NCBI GenBank assembly: GCA_965227255.1
Contig: CBDDFS010000006.1
Location: 1-64,000, forward strand
Source of the DNA: CBDDFS01 sp965227255
GTDB taxonomy: Bacteria > Bacteroidota > Bacteroidia > Flavobacteriales_E > Vicingaceae
Length of the DNA: 64,000 nucleotides
Direction of reading: 5' to 3'
Positions 36,450 through 46,900 of the stretch are shown in pieces. Made by a program: the position numbers and the translations under genes. The notes beneath the pieces were generated by a model. The model was not told where the DNA came from, did no database searches, and saw only the letters and a program-made list of their open reading frames with translations. How positions within the stretch are numbered: the stretch's first letter is position 1; each line of letters opens with the position of its first letter.

Positions 36450-36816
36450 TTGGGGAATCACCCACTCACCTCGGAATCCGATTCTTGCTGGAACTAGTTG
36501 TTCTTGTAGTATATGGTATGTGGGGTTACCATCTGGTTGATACCTGGCCTAGGGTCGCTTTTGCCATCCTCTTTCCTCTGATAGCGGCTATCTTGTGGGA
36601 GTTTTTGCCGTTCCTGAGGACCCAAGCAGAAGTGGAAAAGCACCGGTTCCGACACCTGGATTTATCAGACTAATTATGGAATTGATATTTTTTGTCGCTG
36701 GAATTTTGGCCTTCTATGACCTTGGGTATAAAACGGCAGGTTTGCTATTGTGCGTGATCACCACGATCCACTATGCTCTTTCTTATGATAGGATAAAATG
36801 GCTCCTATCTAAATAG
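36450..36816 (+). pseudogene. DUF2568 (YrdB-like) membrane protein, two frameshifts
   Basis: Reassembled from three frames. A TTG at 36450 starts GNHPLT; then LGIRFLLELVVLVVYGMWGY ... FAILFPLIAAILW lies in the next frame; then GVFAVPEDPSRSGKAPVPTP and LIMELIFFVAGILAF lie in the third. The joins need one base each near 36466-36472 and near 36597-36600 (a G run). The result is a four-helix protein of about 120 residues with the typical RFLLEL start and PxPxR/LxxEL middle of DUF2568. The function of the family is unknown. Confidence 0.75.
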
Positions 36817-36870
36817 ACTACTCTGCATTCAAAGGTCAAATTGTGTAATTTGTAAATTCAAAGTCAGGAT

Positions 36871-37397
36871 ATGTCAGAAGAAAACAAAGCCGCAGATTCA
36901 AAAATCAATTTAGAAGAATCTACAATCAAACGAATCGGTGGATACTTGCACAGGGTAATTCCTATAGCCGATGTTACAGGAGAGATCATCAGTTATACGA
37001 TGAAACCTATAATGGTTGAATTTAAACCACGGATATTCTGCAGGTCATTGTAGGTGCCTCATTGCTCGCAATTCCATGCTTTTACTGAAGAAGTCTGGAA
37101 TCTGGGTGAGAGTCTTTCTCTGAACAGGACAATTCTCCATGAGCATTTGTCATTTGTGTTTTATAGCTTCTTTCGTATTCTTTAATTTTTACCGATCCGA
37201 AATCAAAGGTCAATACTTCAACTTCTTCAAAAGATCTATTGGTACTTATCTGGTCTCTTTGATAGTTTCGTGGAATTATATTGACGGTCATTGATAAATG
37301 TCCCTGGACAACAGACTATATTCTGGCCATAAAAAGAGTGATTATTGTCGCCTTTCCCGCTTCCATGAGTGGAACATTGAGTGATACACTCAAATAA
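36871..37397 (+). pseudogene. DUF2391 (TIGR02587-like) membrane protein, about four indels
   Basis: The conserved parts fall in successive frames. MSEENKAADSKINLE and TGEIISYTMKPIMVEFKPR come first, then DILQVIVGASLLAIP, then AFTEEVWNLGESLSL, then FFNFYRSEIKGQYFNFF, then LTVIDKCPWTTDYI and VIIVAFPASMSGTLSDTLK, ending at TAA 37395-37397. These match an integral membrane family of about 180 residues. Breaks lie near 37030, 37077, 37171 and 37280. The first looks like one missing base; the other three are +1 changes or two-base losses. Such strong residual similarity with so many breaks argues for recent damage or sequencing error. Confidence 0.7.
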
Positions 37398-37483
37398 AAA
37401 GATTCTCACAATTCTTTAAAACTCATAGTGGCAGAACGATATGTTTCGAATAATTCTGTCTACATTCACAATAAAAATATACC

Positions 37484-38817
37484 GTGAAGAATTCCATTTA
37501 TTTATTCGTTCTGTTGAACATCTTATGTGTCCAGATAGCCAATTCCCAGATCAATTCGGTTTCAGTCTCCCAGGGCACCGCAACTACATGCGACAGCATT
37601 ACGGTGAGTTTGGCCGGAAATCATTTCTGTCCAAATGATGCATAACAGGAATATCGCATTCTGTTTCCGGCTCTTTTATCACCATAACTGTATCCATGTC
37701 ATTCGGAATTTGCATTCCTCCAAATCCTCCGCCTTCCTTTTCTACATCTTATACCTTCTCTCTGTCTACGGTCCCAACAGGTTCATATACCGTTCGCGCA
37801 TATTATGACACCCAGCTATCATCGAGTACAGCGCCCTTAAACGTTCAGGTATGTTGTCCGAATCTCGCCGATGCCGGTAATGACACCTCTCTCTGCGATC
37901 AAAGCTCATTACAACTAAATGCAAATACATTGACCGGAGCCGGCACAGGTTCATGGTCCATTTTAAGTGGAGGTGGCACGCTGAGCTCAACGACAATATC
38001 AAATCCAACTTTGACTTTCGGGCCATATGGTGTGAATGAATTGGTGTGGACAACCATCGATACTTTTTGTACAACCAGCGATACATTATTTGTTACCAAT
38101 AGCCAGACTGCGACCACAGCCATTGCTGAAAGTGATCGAATCGCATGTGAGGACACTACAACCGTCCAGGGAAATACTCCGGCAATTGGAAATGCAAAAT
38201 GGACATCAACGCAACTTGGAGTTCTTTTTCCAAACGGGAATGCCGGTCCAAACACTTTTGTGAAGTTTCTGGTACCGAATAGCTATAAGCTTTATTACAC
38301 TATAGAAAACGGCGCATGTATTAGTAAGGATTCCGCGAATTTCAATTACACTTTGCTTGATTCGGCACCTGTAATTACAGAATCCAATTTCTTATTGACA
38401 TCATCTTCAGCCCCACAATACCAATGGTATTTGGATGGTAATCCAATCAACGGAGCCACAAATCAGACACACCAGGCAACAGTTAATGGGGTTTACAAAG
38501 TTTTGGCTTCCCTTACCGGATGTACAACTGGATTATTTTCCAATGAGATTGAATTGACGAACGTTGGCTTTGAGGAATTTGCACGTCCTGAACGGATTAA
38601 GATCTTCCCTAATCCTGCACAGACTAGCTGCACAATAGATGGATTAAAGCAAAATGAAACGATTTCCCTGTTCACTTTCGATATGAGAAGAATTGAATTC
38701 TTTAATACTAACCGAAATTCGGTAAAACTTGATCTATCTGACCGACCTGCAGGCATATACTTTATTCAAATACAAAGCTCACAAGGAGTAATTACGAAGA
38801 AATTAATTGTCGAATAG
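37484..38817 (+). pseudogene. T9SS-secreted PKD/Ig-like protein with one frameshift
   Basis: A GTG at 37484 starts a signal peptide (YLFVLLNILCVQIANSQ) and a mature start INSVSVSQGTATTCD. That frame stops at 37643. The protein continues in the -1 frame: ITGISHSVSGSFITI, then SYTFSLSTVPTGSYTVRA, an Ig-like module with ADAGNDTSLCDQSSLQL, and a C-terminal T9SS type A sorting domain (FPNPAQTSCTIDG ... ITKKLIVE). One base is missing near 37636-37643. The intact protein would be about 444 residues and exported through the T9SS. Its ligand is unknown. Confidence 0.78.
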
Positions 38818-38890
38818 ACATACATCAAGAGGACTATTCTCATGGTTATCGATGACAAGGTGATTCAATACTTGCTGGTCTGGTAATCCT

Positions 38891-40105
38891 TTATTTAAAA
38901 AGAGTAGTTATTCTGCTCTTTATGTCGGGATGCATTAATGCTCTGATCAAGGATATCCACAGAGGGCTGACAAATAAAGTGACCGAAATAATTGAAATAA
39001 TAAGGCTGTAGGTAAAATCGGTGACGATGCCATAGGTGAAACCAATAGAACCTAAAATAAAACTGAATTCACCAATTTGAGACAATACGGCTCCAGCATA
39101 GAAACTGTCCTTCCAATTCTGCTTGAATAACATAAAAATTGATGCATTGATCAGATTATTGATAACCAGAACACTGAGCACAAATATCAAGATCAACACA
39201 AAGTGTTCTTGCAGGAAATCAAGGTCTATTAGCATGCCAATAGAACTAAAAAAGAGTGCAACGAAGACTATTCGAAATGCATGAAGGCTGTCGTGCACCC
39301 ATTGTGTGGCCCTGAAAGATGAGACCAGTATTCCGGCGACAAATGCACCAAGGGCTGATGATAAACCCAGCCAGGCTGTTGCCAGCGAAATGCCAAAACA
39401 TATTACGATGGCCAAAAATACCTGAATCTCATGGTCTCTTCTTATCATTCCTTGAAAAGGAAGTGATAGTTTCCCCTTCTTTAAAACCAAATAAATAATT
39501 CCAATAATCAATATGGCACCGACTATTTGCCTTAGGAGCAATTCTGGTGGTGTTTTCTCTCCTCCCAGGTAATTCAATACAATGATCATTGGCACAATGA
39601 TCACGTCCTGAGCGAGAAGGATTCCTACGACATTTTGTCCGACCTGACTATTTATTTCATTTCTGTCCTGGAGCAACTTGATCACAACAGCCGTGCTGCT
39701 GAGACTTATCACAAAACCAAGAATAATCACTCGCTTTAGAGACCATTCGAAGTAATAGCCAATGATGTATGTAACTAATATGCTTATGAGCACCTGAACC
39801 AACGTTCCCAGAACCGATATTTTCCAATTGGCAATGAGACTAGGCAGAGAAATCTCCATACCAATAAAAAAGAGTAATAAAATCAGACCAAATGATCCTA
39901 ATCCTGAAATGACTTGTTCTTCGGGAATTAAATTCATTCCATGAGGACCCAATAAAATGCCTGCAACTATGTAAGCAATTATATATGGCTGATTCAGAGC
40001 CTTTAGAATGAAACCGGCCAATAGTATTCCACCGGTAAGTAGAACAATCTTAAGCAGAACAGGATCGGCTGTGTTTAATCCAAGAAGTATGTGCAAAAAA
40101 GGCAT
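38891..40105 (-). CDS. CPA2-family cation:proton antiporter (KefB/YbaL-like, no TrkA domain)
   Basis: A 404-residue membrane protein with about 12 helices. Conserved blocks are PYIIAYIVAGILLGPHG, LILLLFFIGMEI, SLSSTAVVIKLL and GAFVAGILVSSF, all typical of the Na+/H+ exchanger domain of the CPA2 group. It lacks the C-terminal TrkA-N domain of KefB/KefC, which is common in shorter members. It is downstream of ppk2 with a 12-bp gap, so the two are co-transcribed. Ion specificity (Na+ or K+) cannot be seen. Confidence 0.88.
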   Translation of the reverse strand: MPFLHILLGLNTADPVLLKIVLLTGGILLAGFILKALNQPYIIAYIVAGILLGPHGMNLIPEEQVISGLGSFGLILLLFFIGMEISLPSLIANWKISVLGTLVQVLISILVTYIIGYYFEWSLKRVIILGFVISLSSTAVVIKLLQDRNEINSQVGQNVVGILLAQDVIIVPMIIVLNYLGGEKTPPELLLRQIVGAILIIGIIYLVLKKGKLSLPFQGMIRRDHEIQVFLAIVICFGISLATAWLGLSSALGAFVAGILVSSFRATQWVHDSLHAFRIVFVALFFSSIGMLIDLDFLQEHFVLILIFVLSVLVINNLINASIFMLFKQNWKDSFYAGAVLSQIGEFSFILGSIGFTYGIVTDFTYSLIISIISVTLFVSPLWISLIRALMHPDIKSRITTLFK

Positions 40106-40117
40106 AACCTCAAATAT

Positions 40118-40858
40118 TTACGTATACACGTTGATCACCTTCGTATTTGGATTCAAATCCTCTCCTGTCAAACCTTTTTGGGAATAGGGAATTTCATTGA
40201 GTACAAAACGAATGGCCTCTTTGCGCGCCACATCTTTGTCATTGCCCGTAATGACGATCCACGGTGACCTTTCCGTGCTTGTCTTTTTAAACATTCTTTC
40301 CTTATAGTAAGTATAATCATCCCATTTCAGCTGAGCTTGCATATCAACCGTACTTAATTTCCAATTGATCAGCGGATTTGTTTTTCTTTCATCGAGCCTC
40401 TTCTTTTGCTCTTCAGCACTGATTGAAAACCAAAACTTAAATAACATACAACCATCATCCAAAATCATGTCCTCGATTTTAACTACCTGATCAATAAACA
40501 AGTTGTATTGATCTTCGGTGCAAAATCCCATAACAGGTTCAACAACTGCTCGATTGTACCAACTTCTATCGAAGAAGACAATTTCACCGGGTTTTGGAAA
40601 ATGTTGTATGTAACGTTGAAAATACCATTGACCTTTTTCTGCTTCACTTGGTTTATCCAAGGCAATCACCCTGTAGAACCTTGGATTTATATATCTAATA
40701 AACCTCATTATTGCACCACCTTTGCCCGCACTATCCCTTCCTTCAAAGATTATTATCAGTCTCTTCCGATTTTCAATGATCCAGTTTTGCAATCGAACCA
40801 TTTCGATCTGCAAATTCATAAATTCCGGATCCTGTTCAAGACTATAAATGGATGTCAT
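40118..40858 (-). CDS. ppk2: Polyphosphate kinase 2
   Basis: A 246-residue enzyme with Walker A GRDSAGKG at residues 40-47, the PPK2 lid region PRFYRVIALDKPSE, and the DRSWYNRAVVEPVMGF motif (Walker B-like Asp-Arg-Ser-Trp-Tyr-Asn). PPK2 phosphorylates nucleoside diphosphates or monophosphates using polyphosphate. Single-domain length fits class I. It shares an operon with a CPA2 antiporter, so energy or phosphate stress may be linked to ion or pH balance (inference). The start ATG at 40858 is the only good candidate. Confidence 0.92.
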   Translation of the reverse strand: MTSIYSLEQDPEFMNLQIEMVRLQNWIIENRKRLIIIFEGRDSAGKGGAIMRFIRYINPRFYRVIALDKPSEAEKGQWYFQRYIQHFPKPGEIVFFDRSWYNRAVVEPVMGFCTEDQYNLFIDQVVKIEDMILDDGCMLFKFWFSISAEEQKKRLDERKTNPLINWKLSTVDMQAQLKWDDYTYYKERMFKKTSTERSPWIVITGNDKDVARKEAIRFVLNEIPYSQKGLTGEDLNPNTKVINVYT

Positions 40859-40947
40859 GTTTCAAGATTTAGTACTTATAAAGATATTCAAGATTCAAAT
40901 CTCTTGTATACACGATTTTAATTTAAACACGGTTGTGGTATAATTCT

Positions 40948-40977
40948 TAAAAAAAAGGCCGCACATATTGCGCGGCC
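40948..40977 (-). terminator. Intrinsic terminator after the T9SS gene at 41022
   Basis: A GC-rich hairpin (GGCCGC ... GCGGCC) lies at 40957-40977. On the minus strand it is followed by a T-run (nine A on plus at 40948-40956). It lies about 45 bp beyond the stop of the T9SS gene, so that transcript should end here before ppk2. Confidence 0.85.
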
Positions 40978-41021
40978 TCTCAATTCAATAGATAGGTGAA
41001 CCTAATTTTAGGCTAGTAATT

Positions 41022-42113
41022 TCAGTACTTTATGAATTTAAATGTGCTCGCGTTCTCAGTGTCATAGAGCATCAAGATATAAAGTCCATTTTCGAAATCC
41101 GAAACATCAAGATCAAAGAAATTTCCTTCTCCTCGAAGATTCCAATCTCTTTTTACTCTGCCTTTAAGATCAAGAGCAACGGCTTGATTCAAACGATATT
41201 CACCTGAATTGCGAATTTTCAGAAGACCTTCAGTTGAATAAAATACCTGTATCTGATCAATTTTCTTTTCATCCAAACCAACGTAACAGTCTATGAAGCT
41301 CACGTCTATTGAATCGGTAGACGCACAATACTGATTGGTAACACGAAGGGAATAAGTACCTCCTGGCGCTGTTATCTCACGCATGAAATGTGTACTTCCG
41401 TTTTCCCATAAATAAGAACCGACCTGAGGATCATATACGTTCAACACCAGTGTATCATCATCGCACAGCGTGGTATCGTTTCCAAGATCTATCTCTGGAT
41501 AATTGTGATAACGAGCTCGGGCTTCTGAAGAATCAAAACAAACACCATCGGAAACATGCAAAGTAACATCGTAATTACCTGCCGTATTCTCTACTATACT
41601 ATATGAATTAGAAGAATCCACGATCACTCCATTTCTATACCAGTACTTTGAAGTTGCCGGAGCAAGATTTTCAAAGGTCACTGAATCTCCCAAACAAGGG
41701 TTCTTGTCTGAAATGTCTATGTTAACATCAACACCTCCGCCATTGATAAATTGGCCCAAACTATCATCCGATAGATTGTTATTGTAAATGGTCGTAGCAT
41801 TTACCCAATATGGTCCACTTGGCATGCTGGGAAAAGTATAAGAGTATGAAAATGATTGAAGCAATGGGAAACCAAGACCTGTCCACCACGAATATTCGAT
41901 CACAACATAAAGTGTATCACCGGATACCCATGAGGTATCTCCTTCAAATGTAAAGGTATTGGAGTACGATAAAAATCCCGATACCGTAATGCCCATTTGC
42001 GCTCCGCAATAATTGGAGTCAGGGGTGACTGCCGTGATATCGACCATTTGCGCTTTCAAAGCGAATGGCGCCATCAGGGATAGACAAATTAAAAAAGTGT
42101 AAAGTCTCTTCAT
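41022..42113 (-). CDS. T9SS-secreted protein with Ig/PKD-like modules
   Basis: A 363-residue secreted protein. A signal peptide (FLICLSLMAPFALKAQ) is followed by beta-rich modules that include ISDKNPCLGDSVTFENLAPA (about residue 135) and LGNDTTLCDDDTLVLNV (about residue 215). A C-terminal T9SS type A sorting domain follows, ending in LYILMLYDTENASTFKFIKY. The LGNDTTLCDDD type of module is shared with the large proteins nearby. It is transcribed alone from its own promoter and ends at the strong terminator at 40948-40977. Surface location is likely; the ligand is unknown. Confidence 0.8.
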   Translation of the reverse strand: MKRLYTFLICLSLMAPFALKAQMVDITAVTPDSNYCGAQMGITVSGFLSYSNTFTFEGDTSWVSGDTLYVVIEYSWWTGLGFPLLQSFSYSYTFPSMPSGPYWVNATTIYNNNLSDDSLGQFINGGGVDVNIDISDKNPCLGDSVTFENLAPATSKYWYRNGVIVDSSNSYSIVENTAGNYDVTLHVSDGVCFDSSEARARYHNYPEIDLGNDTTLCDDDTLVLNVYDPQVGSYLWENGSTHFMREITAPGGTYSLRVTNQYCASTDSIDVSFIDCYVGLDEKKIDQIQVFYSTEGLLKIRNSGEYRLNQAVALDLKGRVKRDWNLRGEGNFFDLDVSDFENGLYILMLYDTENASTFKFIKY

Positions 42114-42221
42114 TTCTAGATTTTATAATTGCAATGCAAATAACTTATGTTGTAGTGGATTAAAAAAGAATGAAGCGTGACATAACGTGACATGCCAGCA
42201 AAGCGTCTATTGAAAAGACTT

Positions 42222-43901
42222 CTATAAAGAATAGACCCGAAGATGATCCATCAAATCCTCGTGTTTTTTTAAGCCCAGTTTTTCGCGAATTCTTTGTTTT
42301 CTTTTCCTGACTGATTCAGGTGTGATACCAAGGTTTACTGCTATTTCTTTTGTATTCAGTCGTAGCAACAGATAAGCTAGAAAGCGGAGATCATTGGTGG
42401 TCAGATCAGGATGTTCTTCATGGATCTCTTTAAAAAAGTTTGCGTGGATCCTTTCGAAGAAAATCTGAAAATCCTGCCAATTCTTTTCTGCATTCTTTTC
42501 CATGAGTAATTGACTTTTCAATGTGCTAATCGGCCCCGTATCATTTCCTCCCGCATTTATTTCAAGATCATGAACTATATCTGAAATTGAAGAAATGATC
42601 TGGTTCTTGCTCTCAAGTAAAATGGACCTTGAGACAAGCTCATAATTGATGTTTTCAATTTTGCCCCTCAACTCCTCATTCTTGGCCCTCGATTTTTTTA
42701 GTTTCTCTTTCGCTTTGATCTGCTCAAGTTCATATTTTGCCTGCTTCAGTTTCCCCTGCTTTATTCTCAATCTTAATACGAAGAGCAGCAAAACAATAGC
42801 CAAAACCAAAAGAGCGAATAAAGCAAAGATGTACTTCTGTCTTTCTTCATTTTTCTCTTTAACGAGCCTGAACTCATTTTCCTTGGTTGTAAGCTCAAAC
42901 AGCATTCTCGACCTTTCTATTTCATCACTTTTTTCATGGGCAATGATTGAATCCCTAAAAATCCTTGATTCTCTTGAGGTTATTAGTGCCTCTTCATAAC
43001 TTCCCATTCTTGTATAAAGGGACGAGATGGAATCCAATACCTGGGTTGCCATTTTATAAAGCTTTATATCCACGGCAGATTTAAGGGACTTGTTATAATA
43101 AACCAAAGCTGAATCAATTGACCCATTTTGAATCTTGCACTTTGCAATCCCAAAATAGAATTGTGGTTTATCGATAGGGTGAATCTTGACATCCAGAAGA
43201 TCTATGCCTTTGCGATAATTTGATTCAGCTTCCACGTAATCCTCTTTGTCAAAGGATAATTCTGCCAGCTGATAATAGGCGATGGACAGTCCGTAACTGT
43301 CTTCATTCTTGCTGAAATAATCCATGGCAGAGTGAAGCAGGGAATTTGCTTTTTCATAATTCCCAAGCGCCATATAATGCTCGCTCAGGTTGATTGAATT
43401 CAGGGCAATGCTATGCTTGTCACCTAGCTCCTGGCTGGTGTTCAAAGCTTGCTCCAGTATGTTTTTTGCTTCCTCGTCCTTTCCTGCAACACCATAGATC
43501 ACACCGATGTTATTTAGCACTGTATTCTTCTGAGCTAGCAGATTTTTATCTTCCGCAATTCGCAATGCCTGGAAATAATAAAACAAGGCCGAATCGGTCT
43601 CATTCAAAAAATAATAGATATTACCTATGTTGTTTATGGATAAAAAGTAGTTGGTGTAGTCCTCTGATTTTTCTGATAGTTCAGAACAGGTTTTCAAATA
43701 TTGAAAGGCATGTATATAATTACCATCAAGCATCAGTCCCACGCCATCTTCAAGCATTTTATCAAGGCTGTCCACACCCCAGTGTTTCAATTCCTGGAGA
43801 GGTAATTCACCCTCTTCAGAAAACTGACTTTGACTTATTCCGAAAAGCGGAATAATCAGCACAATGGTGAATAAAAACAACTTCTTTAAAGCTTGTATCA
43901 T
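42222..43901 (-). CDS. TPR sensor protein with C-terminal LuxR-type helix-turn-helix
   Basis: About 559 residues from the ATG at 43899-43901, where the signal-type segment (KLFLFTIVLIIPLFGISQ) begins; an upstream start would overlap the terminator at 43941. Residues about 35-340 are TPR repeats (NTVLNNIGVIYGVAGK, SIALNSINLSEHYMALG), followed by a membrane helix (IFALFALLVLAIVLLLFVL), a coiled coil rich in Lys/Glu, and a C-terminal HTH (NTKEIAVNLGITPESVRKRK). Such proteins place a periplasmic TPR sensor before a cytoplasmic DNA-binding domain. Sitting inside a T9SS-cargo cluster suggests that it controls these genes (inference). Confidence 0.82.
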   Translation of the reverse strand: MIQALKKLFLFTIVLIIPLFGISQSQFSEEGELPLQELKHWGVDSLDKMLEDGVGLMLDGNYIHAFQYLKTCSELSEKSEDYTNYFLSINNIGNIYYFLNETDSALFYYFQALRIAEDKNLLAQKNTVLNNIGVIYGVAGKDEEAKNILEQALNTSQELGDKHSIALNSINLSEHYMALGNYEKANSLLHSAMDYFSKNEDSYGLSIAYYQLAELSFDKEDYVEAESNYRKGIDLLDVKIHPIDKPQFYFGIAKCKIQNGSIDSALVYYNKSLKSAVDIKLYKMATQVLDSISSLYTRMGSYEEALITSRESRIFRDSIIAHEKSDEIERSRMLFELTTKENEFRLVKEKNEERQKYIFALFALLVLAIVLLLFVLRLRIKQGKLKQAKYELEQIKAKEKLKKSRAKNEELRGKIENINYELVSRSILLESKNQIISSISDIVHDLEINAGGNDTGPISTLKSQLLMEKNAEKNWQDFQIFFERIHANFFKEIHEEHPDLTTNDLRFLAYLLLRLNTKEIAVNLGITPESVRKRKQRIREKLGLKKHEDLMDHLRVYSL

Positions 43902-43940
43902 AAAATCATGGCTGTAGCGCGCACAATATATGAATAACAA

Positions 43941-43965
43941 AAAAGCCGCTCCAAAGAGCGGCTTG
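43941..43965 (-). terminator. Intrinsic terminator after the SprB-repeat gene
   Basis: A perfect 9-bp stem AAGCCGCTC / GAGCGGCTT with the loop CAAA occupies 43943-43964. On the minus strand a T-rich tail follows (AAAAA on plus before it). It ends the transcript of the large secreted protein gene 23 bp beyond its stop. Confidence 0.85.
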
Positions 43966-43987
43966 TGAACTAGGTGAATTAACTATT

Positions 43988-46900
43988 CTAGTACACGAAT
44001 AGTTTCTTGGTAATTACCGAACCATCGCTGAATTGAATCAGGGTCAGGTAAGTTCCGGTATTCAAATTCGAAAGATTTTGATCAACAATGGTAGTGCCTT
44101 CATGCAAGGAGATATATTCATTCAATATCACCTTACCCACCATGTCTATTATTCTCAGTGAAGCCGTTTCTTTTTGTGAAACATTGTTCACTCGGATCGT
44201 GACAAAATCTTTTGCAGGAACTGGATATAAGTCAATTGTTACCGCATCACTTGTCGTAACCACATTATCTATTTCTTCCACACTCACATAATCATTCAAT
44301 GTGTTTAAAGTGGTATTGGTGATTATCGGAGGATTAAAGTCGAAATAGATATTCGCAGTATTCGTGAACTCCGTTCCTTGCGGATTCGATGCTTTTCGTG
44401 AGATACTGTAATTGACCAATCCAGAGCTCAAGGCATCACCATACTGTGACTTCCATGGCAAATTGATATTCTCGAACGTAAATGTTACCAAACCGTCTTC
44501 GCTTATTCTTACTGTGTAATCGTAGTCTGAATAACCCGGCACGAATGTAGTCCAGTCGAGATCCTCATCAAGCTGATCTGTGATGTAAATATTTCTCGCA
44601 AAGTATGTTCCCTCATTTTGGAAGTGAATGGTGTAATCGAATTCGGTCACCTCACTTGGAATTGTACCCTCTTCACCCTCACCTTTTGGTGTCACTTCTT
44701 TATAGTTCGGATCATAAGAACCAACTACGGTTGTTTGGTAAGTATTCACATTATTCCATGGCGAATAATCGAGTAACCAGTTAACATCAATCGGGGCTGT
44801 ATTAGCCACTGAATCATAAAAGACAACACCTGTATTAAGTGGAAGGTTGGCCGGTGTATTATAATTCATGAACATCACGGTTGATGCACTTGGCGCAAGC
44901 GTAGGGAAACCGGATTGAACACTATATGAATAGGGTGCATTCGTACTATTCAATTGTGTGAGACTCGATAAGGTTGAATTCGTAAAAGACAATTGTCCGT
45001 CGTGGACATAACCCATCTGAATACCTGACTCAGTTACCGTCCCCATGTTCTTTACCACTACTTTCTGCTGATAACTGTAGCCCGGAACAGGCGGAATGGT
45101 TGCATTCATCGTTGTGATCTTAAGATCATTGATGATATTCATATCATTGGCTATATCAACCACAGTGCTGCAATTAGAAGCAGCAACAACACTAACGGAA
45201 ATTCCATTCGATTGACATGAAGCCAAAGGATAATAAGCATTTACCTGTTCAGTAATGGTATAGGAACCCGTAGGAACCTGGAAGCTATATTCTCCATTCG
45301 CATTCGTGAATGTGTAACCATAGCCTGAGCAATGAACCATGATGTTTTCTATACCGTTCTCACCTGCATCTTTAGTACAATTTGTATTTGCATCGAGATA
45401 AACGGTACCTGTAATAGTGCAATAGCAGTTATTTGTGGTCTTTGCATCTGCTATATAGAAATACCTTGAAGCACTGCATCCATTGGCATCAGTAACTGTT
45501 AACCAATACCTTCCCACGCCCAGATTGCTGGCATTTGGAGAAGTTGTCCCATTGGTATACGAATAAGTGTATGGAGCTGTTCCGCCTGTCACTCGTGATA
45601 CGGCTGCCCCATCCGTGTTAAATATACAAGAAGCCGGTGTTGTTGTCACCGCCACATTGATCGGGGAATTTGTTTTAACGTATGCTCTTTTGGTCACAGA
45701 ACAACCGGCTGCATCTGTAATTTCACATGTGTAAGAGCCTGCACTCAAACCCGTGATCTGGCTGGTTGTCGCGCCTGTGCTCCACAAATAAGTAAATGGT
45801 GGATTCGTTCCGGATACGATAGCTGTGGCTGTACCATTCGAATTAGGGCAAGTTGCATTGGATGCCTGAACATTGGCATAGATGGTACTGATCGGTGGAA
45901 CATAGGCCGTCCCTGTTCGAATACAACCAACTGCGTCGGTTACCTTAAAGGAATACGTTCCCGGTGATACATTTGAGATCGTCATTCCGGTAGTATTTGG
46001 ATTTGTATACCAGACAACGTTGTAAGGTGTGGTTCCTCCAGTGACAGTCAAGGTAGCTGAACCTGTAGGTGAAGTACATGAACTTTTTGTAGCCGTATAT
46101 GTAACAGTAATCGGTGTATTTGTTCCGATGTATGCGTATCCTGTGCCAGTGCATCCATTCGCATCCGTAGCAATGACCGTTTCATAAGACCCTCCGGTAA
46201 GATTGGTTGCCGTCTGACTGGTTTGTCCATTGCTCCATGCGTAAGTATATGGATTTACACCTCCCGACCCAAAAGCAATGGCACTTCCATCAGACTGAAG
46301 GCAGGTTGCATTTGTGACAGTTGTATTCACGTAGATATTCGGATTCTGTTGTATCCATGCTCCGGTATATCCTTTACATCCTTGTGCATCTGTAATCTCG
46401 AGTGAATACCAACCTCGACTCAAACCACTGATTGAAGCTGTACTGGCTCCATTCGCCCATAAAAAGGTGTATGGAGCGACTCCACCAGATGGCGTTGCTG
46501 TTGCTGTTCCATTTGTACAACTCGCCGCTGTTGTGCTGATCGAAGCTGTAACATTTGACAATTGCTGGACCGATGCTGCAGAATCTAAAATCTCAAGAAC
46601 ACAACCGGTATTTTGATCTATAATTTCAACAGAATACTCACCAACGGGAACGGTGGCGTTATTGCCTGTGTAAGTTAACAAGGTCTGGGTGTTGGTCCAG
46701 GTAATTGAAAACGGACCCATACTTCCGCTTGTTCTTGTTGCTGTTAATGTTCCCATTGTGGCCGGACAAACCGGAGAGGTTGAAAACAATGCGAATGCAA
46801 AAGAAGGTGTATAATTATTTGAGGTCCAGGCCCAATTTGTTCCATCCGTCACATTGACTGAGATCCAGGCATTCACACCCATGCCAAAATTTGTTAGCTG

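Noticed and set aside
37441..37638. A 65-codon plus-strand frame at the start of the damaged T9SS gene
   Set aside because: The frame from GTG 37484 gives a proper signal peptide and joins to the downstream protein; the other frame gives neither.
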